The notes below the pieces were generated by a model. That model saw only the letters and a program-made list of their open reading frames with translations, was not told the origin of the DNA and did not search any database. DNA of 64,000 nt from Pocillopora verrucosa (lineage: Eukaryota > Cnidaria > Anthozoa > Scleractinia > Pocilloporidae), in contig NC_089315.1 in the NCBI RefSeq assembly GCF_036669915.1, positions 5,975,791-6,039,790 on the forward strand. The letters run 5' to 3'. Positions 48,001-58,716 of the stretch are shown here, one piece after another. Position numbers and translations under genes: made by a program. Every line of letters starts with the position of its first letter. Position 1 is the stretch's first letter.

Positions 48001-49711
48001 AGGCTGACATGAAACCGAAAGAGAATTTTACATGGAGTGACAAGGAAACACTTGCCAGTGATGAAATAGGAGTTTCTCAAGATTCGATAAACCTTTTGAA
48101 TCAGACAAGAACTGAATCGAACCAGAGGATTTTAACTGGTTCAGATAATACTGATTCAGAAAGTCACAATACGGAGCAGATTGAGCGCTTGTGCAGAGAT
48201 AGTTATAGCAAGGATTTTATCGTGGATGGAGTAGTATATGATGCGGGTATAAATAGAAATGCTATAGCTGGAGCAGACCTCGATAATCCTTCAGTTACAA
48301 ATAACTTAGAGGAAAAACCTGCTTCCACTCTCGATAGTAAAAATGAAGAAATGACTGACCATGTAAAAAAACTTGTGCACGAGGAAAAACCGGCCACCAG
48401 CCCTAAAGTACCACAATTGTCTGCTTCTGGTGATCCAGCCATAAAGGGGATGAGTGAACGCCTGAGAAAAAATTTAGAGCTAGGATTTGTGGATCGAAGT
48501 TCACTTCTGAAGCACTATTATCCTTCAAAGACGCGCGATTTTGTGATCAAAGATAAAGTTACATCGACAATTAGTGAAGCATTACACGACTTTAAGCCGC
48601 TGTCCAGTGCCTTAACAGAACCGAAAACAATCTCATCCACTAATGATTTTGAATCAAAGCAACCAAAAGAGCAAACTGAAAAGAGTTTTGAATCCAGTGT
48701 AGACGATGAATTTGATTACACTTTTGAAAAATTCAGCGGAGAACCAAACAGGGCTGAAGCAGTATGCGAGGACGAAAAAGAGGCAGTCGTCGAGAGTAAA
48801 GACGAAATAAACCGTGTAACACGACCTAGAGCTTGCTCCGAACAGCGTAGTGGTGAAGACGCATTGGTATCGGAAGAAATTAAAACTGCCCTGCGGAGTG
48901 GGTCTCTTGACAGTTTGAAGCTTCATCATCAACAGGACGATGCAGCCAAGGATTTCAAGCCAAGTCGGGTTCGTTACAGTCCTCCTGCTCATTCACAGAG
49001 CCCAGTGGGACATCTGAACCGAGAAAAAAGGCCAGCTAGAATGCTACGATATACTTCTGTTGACATGGTATGTCCTAAAATTTTAAAATAATATGAATGA
49101 ATTTAACTTTGTTTAAACACGGGAGTCAATGTCAGTATCAAAGGCTACAGCGCACCTACCCCTCCCCAAACTGAACAACAGTCACCTGATAACAATTAGG
49201 GGTAAATGATGGGTTAGGGGAAGGGGTGGGTGTGCAGGTGCTCTGATATTGACATTCATTCAAACACTTTTTGAATCATCAGTCGGATTTCGAAAATTGA
49301 CTAAACATTTCGTAAAATTGGTTTGAGGATTTGCCGAGAAGAATTGTAACAAGCAATTCATCGAAAGTTAGTGGGTCATTTACGTTTGTCTTGCTTTCCT
49401 ATCCACAGGAATACCACTTACCTAACCAGCCTGTGCACACAGTGGAGATTGGTGTCACACCCTACTACCGACCCCGCCCTCCCATGAATCGCACTCAATC
49501 CAGTCCCACGCTCTACTCGTCAAACTTAATCGGGAGCCCTCTGGGTTCTAGGAGGAAAAATTCACTTTCAGCGAAGATTCCCAAACCTCCCACGTCAAGT
49601 GTTAACAGTGGCGAGAATCTCCCGCCCAGACCTCCTGCGCGCGCAATCAGGCGTCCCCTTGGTCACAGGCCCATGTTCTCATCCAGAAATTCTTGGAGGA
49701 AGCGGAAGTAA
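39070..49711 (+). CDS. RCC1-repeat (beta-propeller) protein with long C-terminal tail
   Basis: Exons are 39070-39340, 39904-40151, 40522-40756, 45569-45753, 46347-46470, 47053-47174, 47832-49067 and 49409-49711. All phases agree, giving 908 codons including stop, but the 5' end is missing. The first six exons encode RCC1 repeats with GxxHSxxxT-type strands (VACGSSHTLVLT, ISCGTRHSFVWT, VACGARHSVFLF, IACGNSHSIAAD, LAGGDSHSMILT) and WG...GQLG turns; VSCGSWH opens the next exon. The 412-codon exon is acidic and probably disordered. The last exon is proline-rich (PPRPPARA) with a basic end. RCC1 folds serve as small-GTPase exchange factors or as scaffolds; which of these applies here is unknown. 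RPGR has a similar layout, but I cannot assign orthology. Exon 47053-47174 has an in-frame TAA at 47109-47111. Confidence 0.8.
40870..41880. repeat. 155-bp tandem array with GATC every 10-20 bases
   Basis: The atttaatgag anchor recurs at 41261, 41416 and 41573, and a variant lies at 41106, giving a 155-157 bp period. Within each unit the half-palindromic words aaggatctt and aagatcctt repeat again and again, so there is a second, short period. Confidence 0.85.
42169..42529 (+). pseudogene. possible transposase N-terminal remnant
   Basis: Two overlapping open stretches: 42169-42360 (Lys/Arg-rich, begins MVGTKGKMYTEIKVKERRF) and 42358-42529 (contains GYRLIDLERFSSTL). The second recalls the start of Mutator-like transposase-domain proteins, but the resemblance is weak and from memory. 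The position in the core between the two arrays fits a decayed transposon gene. Confidence 0.25.
43390..44140. repeat. inverted array of 31-bp GATC repeats
   Basis: From 43832 to 44018 the gaaaatc/gaaaatg word recurs every 31 bases (43832, 43863, 43894, 43925, 43956, 43987, 44018), with C and G alternating to give a 62-bp higher order. The left part, 43390-43630, carries the same unit in reverse complement (ttgccaagatctt), with the turn near 43635. The whole is a long foldback. Confidence 0.85.
45170..45381. mobile_element. TTAA-flanked MITE in RCC1 intron
   Basis: TTAA at 45170-45173 and 45378-45381. The ends are diverged forms of the CCCTTTAACTCC family. Its interior shares gtatggagaatatgcat with the relics in the NLR introns. 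Confidence 0.6.
45906..46200 (+). mobile_element. tRNA-derived SINE in RCC1 intron
   Basis: The head contains gtatcaagacctgg, a degenerate B box. It is followed by ttgtgaccttgggcaaaatacttcact, which is typical of the central domain of widespread invertebrate and deuterostome SINEs, and then gatggaatggcatcccattc. Oriented with the gene. The 3' end is estimated. Confidence 0.55.
46780..46991. mobile_element. TTAA-flanked MITE in RCC1 intron
   Basis: TTAACCCTTCAACTCC at the left, GGGAGTTAAAGGGTTAA at the right. Interior close to the element at 6936-7147 (gttggtgttagatcaaga), so same subfamily. Confidence 0.75.
47240..47450. mobile_element. TTAA-flanked MITE in RCC1 intron
   Basis: TTAACCCTTTACAACC at the left and GGGTTCGAAGGGTTAA at the right, TTAA on both sides. 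Interior of the 52700-52838 subfamily (gagaatttgttcaacaatca). Confidence 0.65.
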
Positions 49712-51579
49712 TTTAAGCGTAACGATTTAGGAGGACTTCATTGTTATCTTTTGAACGGAAAAACTATTTTACTTCAAAGCTCCTTTGCAGTTCCAATCGT
49801 GTCTGTTTTCAACACGTCTTTGATACTGAATTTTTTTTGCGACTCTTTTTTAAACAAGTCTCAAAGTAATTTTTTAGTACTATCGCCATTTCTTTTTTTA
49901 ACGTCGCATTTCTTTTATAAGCATTAAATTCTTTATTTCAAAAAAGGTGAGAAAATTCTATCAATAGGAATGTCTATCTTTTTTGGAAAACGTCTCGACG
50001 ATTTTTAATTTTTTAGTTCTAAAATGATTAAGACGCCGATAGGAATCGACCGCAGCAGTCCTTCAAAACCGAGTTTATTCAATTTCGCGGGCCGAGATAT
50101 TTTGATCACTCGATGGTCTAAGTTGAAGAAGGATTCTTTGTATTTTTCGTTGAGAAATGATTTTTGCTATCGTCGCGTTCATTTTTGGTTGATAGGCTGG
50201 TTGATTGTTGTTTGTTTTTGCTTTCTTTTCTGTCTTTCTTGTTTTCTGTTTTTATTTTGTTTCATTTTCCTTTGGTTTTTTTTGTTGCAATTTTTTTCTC
50301 ATTGAAAGGAGAAATTTAGATAGTGGTCACTTAGTAGTTAAAGGGTTAAGAACGATGAGGTGAATACAACTGAACCAGTTTTAAGTTCTTTTTTTTTTTT
50401 TGTCACAGACGTTTCCTAGTTTGAATCAATTGTTTAAAGAGAACTGGCATTCTCATCCTTTATTGTTTTATTTATAGTGTGACATGGCAATGTAGATTTA
50501 TTTATCGACCAGCAATACAGAGCATTATTTATTAGATTTTAGGGTTGGAGAAGTAAAAGTAGTTTTTTGAGCTAAGCCGAGGGGAAGCCTATGTGAAAGA
50601 TTAAAAACTTTAATAGAAGATTGCAGAGTAGTTAAAAAAATTGCCAGGCGATAAACTTCATTGTTCTATTTTTCATGGGTGTCAAGTCTTTTGAAGCCGA
50701 TAGTCAAGAAATTATCAGAATTCGAGATAAAACTATTTTTATGGTTTTATGTATTTGAAGAGTGTTAAGATTGTAGTCTTACTGTATGTTCGCAATGCTC
50801 ACCTTCCATAAAATGCATTTCAAGAGCTTAAGAAAACGTGTGTATCTGGCTTTCTGTTGCTTCTGTTTTCTCTTGCTTGTTTGGACCATTTTTGAAATAA
50901 ATAGTAACGGTTTTTCAAGTTGTTTGTGGTCGAAACGGCTCAGGTTATGGCAAGGTTTCAAGTGCGATTAAAGACGATGAACTTGAAAAGACCAGTTATC
51001 TTTCTAGCTAGCGTAGGTACCACAAAAATTACAACGTTACAGTTTGTCAAAACGTAGGTATGCTACGCATGCAAGAGTATTTTTTCGACAGGGGGGTTAA
51101 GGTCTCTTTCGTTATTTAAAAGAAAAAGAAACAATGATGCTAGAAGGTAGTGTAGCAGAAGATTGATACTTATTCACACGCAAAGTAGCAAACTTGCCGC
51201 TTCGCACATTCTGACGAGTAAGCTGCTCCACCAGAGAAAGATTCCCCCAGAAAAGTGACTGACATTCAAACAATAGTCATAATGGTAATTAATAAAAATA
51301 TCAATAATAATAACAATAATAATAATAGTAGTAATAATAATAACAATAATAACCCTAACAGTGATAATAATTAAAATTATGATGATAATTGTGGTCTCAA
51401 TTTATGGAAAACGGATCGATAGTTTGTTAAAGAAATCTGTGCATAATATGCAAAAATTATGTAACAAAATCAAAGTTATTTCACCACAACTTCTAAGGAA
51501 AATTTGATGTGAACATGAACAAAAATGAAATGTTTGACATATACAATGCAGATCGAAGATGAAGGGATATCGCACTTAA
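49712..51579. other. spacer downstream of the RCC1 gene
   Basis: AT- and T-rich. Contains a 3' scrap of a TTAA-MITE (about 50305-50346, ending gttaaagggttaa) and an ATA/AAT microsatellite at about 51297-51380. The 3' UTR of the RCC1 gene should lie at its left. No gene is supported. Confidence 0.5.
51297..51380. repeat. AAT-type microsatellite
   Basis: Interrupted aataataacaataataat repeats. Confidence 0.85.
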
Positions 51580-51881
51580 CAATTGATTCATACGTCAGCG
51601 AGCGTTCATCGAGATATGAAGCACGCGGGAAGTTTGGAGAGCACGAAAGATGCGTAGCTGCTCTAGCTTCTTGAGTGCTCTCCAAACTTCCCAAGTGCTT
51701 CATATCTCGATGAACGCACAGATGACGTATGAACCAATTGTTTTATAACATTTTCAACCCGATGGAAAATTTTTTTTTCTCGAGGGATTTGTTTGCTGAC
51801 GTCATGAGCGTGCATAATAGGAATATGAAGCACGCTTGCGCAATTGAAGTTGATTAGACAAATTTACCAGCTATGTTATAA
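51580..51881. mobile_element. 302-bp foldback MITE
   Basis: Arms 51580-51644 and 51675-51740 are inverted repeats of about 65 bases (caattg.ttcatac.tc, catcgagatatgaagc), separated by 30 bases. A further about 140 bases run to 51881, where the end (gattagacaaatttac onward) matches the right end of the 15083-16159 insertion. Confidence 0.75.
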
Positions 51882-52699
51882 ATCACCTTGCTCACGTATT
51901 ACGCGTATACGTATATTGGTATATAAATACGCGTATGGCCTCGTAGGTATCTTCCTTACTCGAAGCCATTCCAATACTTTGTGTAACATTGTGCTGCACA
52001 GCAAGAGAGATGTTAGTGTACAAGCGCCGACCCACAAGCTTGCAAGTCCTATGGTTGTTTACTGGAAATTTTTCAAAGCTTAATTAGAAGTGACAGGTAA
52101 CTAATTTATTGTAGTGGCAAAAAACTTTAAACACAAGAAGTAAATTATCGATCAAATATGATTTACGCAGATGCTTTGCGCAATTTACCAGTGTCAGCAA
52201 AACTGGCCATTCCGAAACACACGCTCCAGTGATACGTTCGTGTTAGGCCATCAGGCTGACGATGTTGAAATTGAAGAGGTACACAAAACACGTTTAAACT
52301 TTTTAATGGTAGACAAGTTCCCTCTCAGTCTTTCTTGCCCCAACAGATCATAGCGGCAAGGTCCTCACGAAGGATTTGAACCTTAAAACTTGGTAGGTAA
52401 GATGACAATTCTGGTGGGCGTGAATGTTGGGTAGACTCGCAATTGAAATATTTTGCGGCTCCCTAATCCCATACCATTATTGGTAAGAAGAACAATTGAT
52501 TAACTCTGACAGGAGCAAGCATACCTTAATGCTGTAATCTGATTGCTGCGAGCAACATACGTTAACATAGAGTTACTATTTTTTTAAATTAAATCCCATC
52601 TTTCCCCTGCTGCTTGCAAAGTGATGCCTTATTTGTTTAGATCTGGACACCCAACATCACTGAACTGTTCTGCGTGCATCCCCAACGGTGCTGACTAGC
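51882..52699. other. spacer, nothing recognised
   Basis: Only short open frames. No RNA gene, array or transposon end seen. Confidence 0.4.
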
Positions 52700-52838
52700 T
52701 AGGAGAATTTGTTCAACAATCAAGAGCTCTTTGAGTTCAAGATCATTTCCTTTATTTTCCTGACCTTCATATTTTAGAAATGTTGACATTGTGAGAAGTT
52801 ATTTAGAGGCTAGTAACTCTTAGGGTTTAAAGAGTTAA
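52700..52838. mobile_element. truncated TTAA-type MITE
   Basis: Contains gagaatttgttcaacaatca and ends gggtttaaagagttaa. The left end is eroded or missing. Confidence 0.5.
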
Positions 52839-53343
52839 ATCTTTGTGAACTTGTGATCTTGAAAGTTAATTTCCTTTTTATCTCGGTTACTGCTGCACCT
52901 CTCTTTTCTAAATGACTAAAATCCCCTCATATTTTGATTGTCTATTCTTGACTCAAGCATTCAGTTCGTGGACGTTGAAATGGCACTTCAGAATCAAATG
53001 TAGCAATTGATGAATGAAATTCGGATATCAAAAGTTCGCAGTCAGAGATTCAGGAAGTAGGAGAGTTACAAGTCGCAAGTCGTGAATTAGAAGTCCGATA
53101 AATAGAGATTACTTCATGGAAAATGCGCGTGTACGATTTTTATTCACGAGTTGTGTAGTATCAACGAGTTCCTATTTCATAGGTGCTGAGATTTTTTCGT
53201 GTTGTCTTTGGTAGACAAATAGCGCATATGGGGCGATGAAAAGCGTAAAAAGTAGTTTAAAAATTTCTCAACAACAAGTTAATAAAAGTGCATAAAGTTC
53301 ATAACACTTAAGCTTACCTGTGTTCATCAGATATCAATCAAGT

Positions 53344-53616
53344 TCAATGTCGTTCGAAGCTGGCCATTAAACTTCGAAGCGAAGTCGGCTCGTACTCGTT
53401 GCCATCTTTAGTGCGTACGGAGATAATAAATTCGCTAATGAATTCATTCAACTCAGCCGCTTGAATATCTTCAATTTTCCTGTCTTCGTCCTTCGTTTTT
53501 AAAAATCTTTCAAGCAATCTTACATCTCTTTCAATTTTTTGAGCGGTATTTTTGTTTTCGTGTTCTAAAATGAATTCTTCAACTGAGTAAACAGAAGCGA
53601 ACCTTCCCTCGGCCAT
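53344..53616 (-). pseudogene. N-terminal fragment resembling Crypton/KIAA1958-like recombinase proteins
   Basis: ATG at 53616 and a stop right after SFERH at 53344: 90 codons. The segment with FASVYSVEEFILEHENKNTA, LLERFLK, ELNEFISEFIISVRTKDG and SLRSLMASFERH resembles the N-terminal DNA-binding region of KIAA1958/ZMYM-like proteins derived from Crypton tyrosine recombinases, where the text normally continues past ERH into the catalytic domain. No catalytic part lies downstream, so this is a solo domain or a truncated copy. The assignment is from remembered family pattern. Confidence 0.5.
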
Positions 53617-53879
53617 TTTTCAAAGCGCGCGGGTTTTGTGCAACGGCTCTCGCATGACGTTCTCTTCAGTACGTTCATTCATCATTAGTGAAATTTCGTC
53701 GTTCGCGTTGCTGATTGGACGAACGATAATTTTTCACGGTGAAATTTTGTCGTTCGTACTCCTGATTGGCTACATTTAGAATCAGTATGAATTTTAGGCA
53801 CTACGATTTTTGTGGGTAAATCTCAGTACCTATAAAATAATGGAGGTTATAAAACTATACGACAATGTTTTCTTTTTGA

Positions 53880-54530
53880 CGATTACATGATACATGTTGA
53901 GACGCTGAATCTTTGAAAACTGCCTCCTCCTTGACGATCAGATGATGCATAAACATTGCAACGATTACACCGCCTCCTTGTTGATAATGACTTGACGCAG
54001 AGACACCACGTTAGCCGCTTCTTTGTTGACAAACACACGATGCATAGAAACCGCAACTTTTAAACTTCTTCCTAGTTGACAAACGCATGATGCATACACA
54101 CCGCAACTTTAAAACTGCCTTCTTGCTGATTAAAAAAAATGATGCATAGAAACCAGAACTTTTAAATTCCCTGCTAGTTAACAAACACGATGCACAGAAA
54201 CCGTAACTTTTACACTCCTCAGTTCCTTGTCGAGAAACGCATGATGTAGGCACCACAACTTTTAAACTGTTTCCTTAGTGGCAAACACATGATGCATAGA
54301 AACCACAACTTAAAAACTGCTTCCTTGCTTTCAAAGGCCTGATACATCGACACCACGACTTTTGAACTGCTTTCTTGTTGACAAACACTTGATGCATAGA
54401 CACTGCAACTTTTAAACTGCTTCCTTGTTGACAAACGCATTATACATAGAAACCACAACTTTTGAACTGCTTCCTTGTGGTCATGATCAAGGGTATGATG
54501 CATTTACACCGCAACTTTTGAACTAGAAGT
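53880..54530. repeat. 50-bp minisatellite
   Basis: An a/caccacaacttttaaactgctt word recurs at 54251, 54301, 54351, 54401 and 54451 (50 apart), and with 48-52 spacing at 54049, 54099, 54151 and 54199. Each unit also carries ttgttgacaaac and gatgcatag. The array is old: units differ by several bases. Confidence 0.85.
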
Positions 54531-56081
54531 AAAAGGCGGGTTTTTAATCCAAACCCTGCAAAGAAAAACATAGGAGAAGAATGTGATATAACGGTGGCAA
54601 AGACACATAAGACACAGACTGTCAGTTTGAACAAAGTTTCATCTGATCAGCTGGAGCAATGTAGATCAATTCGATTCAAATATTTTATTTATCGCACAAC
54701 TAGTTAAAACTGTTTTTCACTCTTATCCGTGCGTGTCGATGAGTGCTTTTTGAGCTCGAGCCTTTGTAAGCTGCGTGTTTCGAATTTTGACTTTTATAGG
54801 AATAAAGGCAAGTACGTCTGTAATGACAGTTTTAGAACTCGTCGTATCCCGTTGGCTGAAATATTTTAGTAATCATGTCGACACGTTTGTGTTCTGCGGC
54901 GGAAAAGTAGCTTGTAACACAAATGCCTAGCCTCTTTAAGACGTTATAGTTTTTGTTATTACTGTTTTTGTTTCCTTTTTTCTTTCAATTTGAGTCTGTC
55001 AATTTTGCGAAAATAAGTGGTTGGTGATTTTTACTATCCCGTTACTCTTGCATGACATCTACGTTACCGTTTTCTTTCTGTCATTCAGTTTGTCCTCCAT
55101 GGGCAAGTCGTGCTTTTCAAGCTGAAAAGAAGAGTATTTGAAGTAAATGACTTGTGCCACAGTTACGGGCACTCATCAACCAATGCAAAGTGTTTAGCTT
55201 TAGCTAATATCTTCACTACAACTACAGAGATACACGTATTTTATAACTTATACCGCTTGCACATGCTTCATTGACAATGGGTATATCTCATTCCATCCAT
55301 CCTTAACTGGACAGCTAAGCAGCACTCTTTGCTTGCAAAACTTTGCTGATTGGTCCCCTCATTGCCGTCTTATTTGGGCTGACTGCTTGAGGTTCGAATC
55401 CTCAAAAGGGACTCAGATTGTATTTCTTTTCTCTGTGTCTATCCTATATATGGTACCGTCAGGGTTCCGTCATCCAACTTGTCCGTAGGGATTGAAATGC
55501 CTCTTACTGAAACACGATCCTCAAGCTGAAAAAGATGATTGCTTAAAAAAGGTCTAAATATCTTGAAGTTTTCCTCTAAAGAAATGACAATTGGAAAATA
55601 CAGCTAACTAATGATTAACACGGGTTCTCTTAGCTGCGGAGTATCACTGTGTTATTTCCTTCCCAAGAAGCTGAGACATAATAAGGTTTGTCAAGAGATA
55701 ACTCGCAGGAGAGCGAATGGAAGGTATGCTGAAAAATTATATCAGTATTAGGTAAAACTGTATTGATCATACACGATTGTCTGGTGATCAAAGAAACCAA
55801 TCACGAGTGCTACATACGTAAAAGCTGGTTTAAAAGCGAAGGCACTTAAAAAGCGTGTTACTGTATTTACCATAACAACTGTAACCTTTTAAGTTCTCAA
55901 AAATAAGAATTAAGGTAAAAAAAACTACCGTATATTCGGTTCAAAGTGGTAGGGTCTTTCGACCGCTTAGGGGTGCAGCTGATATCAATGGGAAACTCTT
56001 TGTAATATTTTTCTTACATTCGTTTTAGTATAAGGTCAACTTAATTTTATCTTATCCTAGTCAGGTTGTGTTGACATTGCC
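54531..56081. other. spacer, nothing recognised
   Basis: A tRNA-like T-arm at 55387-55404 is not part of a full tRNA. The upstream region of the membrane-protein ORF lies at the right end. No other feature seen. Confidence 0.4.
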
Positions 56082-57011
56082 ATGACATCTTGTATTGAGA
56101 TACGCCGGCCACTGTTACAGGAATCAGCCGATTGCTACTGGCACTTTTTTCCAGATGGACAAAGACAAAGAAATCCGTATCATGTAAAACTCTTAGCACT
56201 GGCTTTCAGTTTGTTGTTGCTATGGCAGCTAGTTGGTGCATTTCTGTACATGGTTCGTGATGTTGCTTGCTTCCGGGACAAATCCACTGCATATCAGTGC
56301 AAAACAGATGCGGCTTTCCCTTTTTCAGAGGATGTCACGATGGTGTGGCTGGCTTCGCTATGTATTTTCACCGCTATCTCTATAGCTGCCCTTCAGAATG
56401 TTCCGCAGTTCCCCGGTTACAAGGCAATCTTACATCAGCTCAAATACGTTCCTTCATTTTGGACTTTAATAATCCTTTTGACCGTCGCCTTGTTTCGATA
56501 TGTTAAGCGACTAATTTCTATCAAATCTTTGTCATCTTGGGCCGTAATTGTTTGCTTAATAGTAAGTTACATTCTCAGAACTTTCGTTGTGGGATTTTTA
56601 AATTACACCAGGTTGAACTCCTTAAAGCATAAATATCCCATTTACATTTTTGTTATATCTAAACTAACGGTGTTCTTGTTTTTCATTGTTACCTTTATCA
56701 ATCTCATGGCTACCCTTTTAGCCCTGAGTGTGGAAATCCGCGAGATGCATAAAACAGATCGAGCTAAGAACTCGCTCGATTTGAATTTGGATACCGTAAA
56801 CGAACTGCTGGAGGTCTTTGGTACAACCACTTTTAGAATTAAGTTAATGAAATCCTTTTGGGAACATTTTTCATCGACGACAGGAACATTCTTTGTTTCC
56901 ATATACCTTTGGAGTGAGAAAGACAGCGAAAATCGAAAGAGTTTCATTCTCGTCCTCACGGAGTCACTCGTTTTCGCTTACCCTGATCACATGACCAGCT
57001 CACTGAAATGA
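56082..57011 (+). CDS. multi-pass membrane protein of unknown family, 309 aa
   Basis: An uninterrupted ORF from ATG to TGA without need for introns. I do not recognise the family. Hydrophobic segments at about residues 38-58 (LALAFSLLLLWQLVGAFLY), 84-103, 122-142, 150-172 and 188-215 suggest five membrane spans. Between the first two is a short loop with Cys residues (ACFRDKS.AYQCK) that could form a disulphide outside the cell. The C-terminal about 95 residues are hydrophilic and contain LNLDTVNELLEVFGTT. Codon pattern and length argue for a real gene; it could also be one exon of a larger one. No neighbour gives a hint of function. Confidence 0.55.
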   Translation: MTSCIEIRRPLLQESADCYWHFFPDGQRQRNPYHVKLLALAFSLLLLWQLVGAFLYMVRDVACFRDKSTAYQCKTDAAFPFSEDVTMVWLASLCIFTAISIAALQNVPQFPGYKAILHQLKYVPSFWTLIILLTVALFRYVKRLISIKSLSSWAVIVCLIVSYILRTFVVGFLNYTRLNSLKHKYPIYIFVISKLTVFLFFIVTFINLMATLLALSVEIREMHKTDRAKNSLDLNLDTVNELLEVFGTTTFRIKLMKSFWEHFSSTTGTFFVSIYLWSEKDSENRKSFILVLTESLVFAYPDHMTSSLK

Positions 57012-58716
57012 TTGCGCTCACTTGGAGCGTAAAAAGTTGTTGCCTTTTTTTTTTTACAATTCCTGCTTCTTGTTGTTACGCCTTACCTATTATGTAGATC
57101 AATTTTTGAGCGATTTCATATCGTTTGAACTAAATGTTTTAAAACTTTCCTTCTGGTTAAATGTTCTAAATTTGTATAATTTATTACCTTGTTTTAATTG
57201 TTAATGTTGGAACAGTGCGACACATGAAAGACGCAGTGTGTATTTTGAACCACAAAACCATAATTTCGTCATACTATACAGCAGAAGCTCTATACTTCCG
57301 GTTTTCTGTGTCATCTACTTCAAGCTTGAGCCTTGGTTTTTCCCGTGAAAAACAACTCCTAATATTAGACAGCAACGCTGTCGGCAAGTTTGTAGTTTGG
57401 GTAGTTGTCTTGAGATTTCGCGTTCGATAACGCTTCTGTTAATTTTATTTGGACTTTACCAATCTTAATGAGTTCCTTTGAGACATTCCCAGAACGGTTG
57501 ACGTGGCAAGGTTGTAAAAAAAGCTTATAGAACAGTCAAACGTCGCGTCCGTTTACCCGACAGGGTGACTTCACCTGGTTGTGAAGGATCTTTATACATC
57601 GGCTAAATGCCTTTATTTTGAGCTTAGATTAACTCTTTTGACGAATTTTCTTTGATTTCTGGTGTTGCGAAAGTCTGCTACAACTACCGATGATTGCTAA
57701 CTTTAATTTGAATACTTCGTTGCAGAGAAATGCCGTTCTGCGTTAGTTTAAAAACTTACCTTAAAATGCTGAGGAATTGACAAAAATATGTTAGAAAAGT
57801 AACAGTATTTACGTAAAAAAAAACAATAAAATAATAAAAACCAGGATCCAATAAAGGATGCAGAAGCAGCCATTCAGTCAAATCTAACTTTCCTCAAGGC
57901 AATTATGAGAAGTTAGGTATGTTAGCTATGCTACAATAGAAAAGGGAATTCATCACTCCAAGGTAGATGATGTTAAATCTTGTCTCAACTGACTTTAATT
58001 CAGAGCTTGAGACCACCCTAATGTTCATTTGAATCCAGCGCTTGACTGCTGTGCCATGACTTTTCATTATGATCAGAATATTATTTTGAGTTGGATGAAG
58101 AACTCAATGCTGAATGCAAAGAAAAATTTCAAATCAAAGCTGTAAGAGGACTTTCCTCATTCGTCAAGTATAATTCAACTTCAAGTGCCATAATACATGT
58201 AATAATAATGTAACTAAAGAGACAGCATGAATAAGAAAGATTAACCAAAAACATGTACCATTATAAAAATTAAAAAATGGGTTCCATTTTTCCGTTTTCG
58301 CATTCAGTAGGATAAAAATGGGGGTTCTGGCGCATTTTAATATCCACCTTGATTTTCAAGGCAACTCAGGAATTTAACCTTGAAATCAACCTTGATTTCA
58401 AAAAACAGTTCTTGCACATTTTTGAGACAACCATGATTTCAAAGACAACTTAAATCATTCACCTGTGAATAATCTTCACACCCTTTTCATAATGTTTCAC
58501 TCGTGAGTTTTCAAGAGGATGTAATAATATCAACTTGAACGATCCTCTTGTCACGCCAACGTGGTGTTAATTGTTCGTTTGAAGATTTTCAAATATTAAT
58601 GTTGTATCTTCTCGTAAAGAAGACGTGGTGTGCCTTGATTTGTTCTTCTGTCAAAATTGTCTTTGTAAATGAGAAGTTATCTCATTAATGGGTCAAGAAG
58701 ACTCCATGATCTTTTA
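57012..58716. repeat. spacer with a segment duplicated near 61 kb
   Basis: About 57475-57730 matches 61078-61335 with many changes (agacattcc, cagtcaaacgt, ttctctgattt/ttctttgattt, gattgc.aactttaatttga). The remainder is AT-rich with no gene seen. Confidence 0.4.

Noticed and set aside
55387-55404. tRNA-like T-arm (gaggttcgaatcctc)
   Set aside because: The possible acceptor arms enclose only about 60 bases and pair poorly, and no A box or anticodon arm is evident. At best a tRNA relic.
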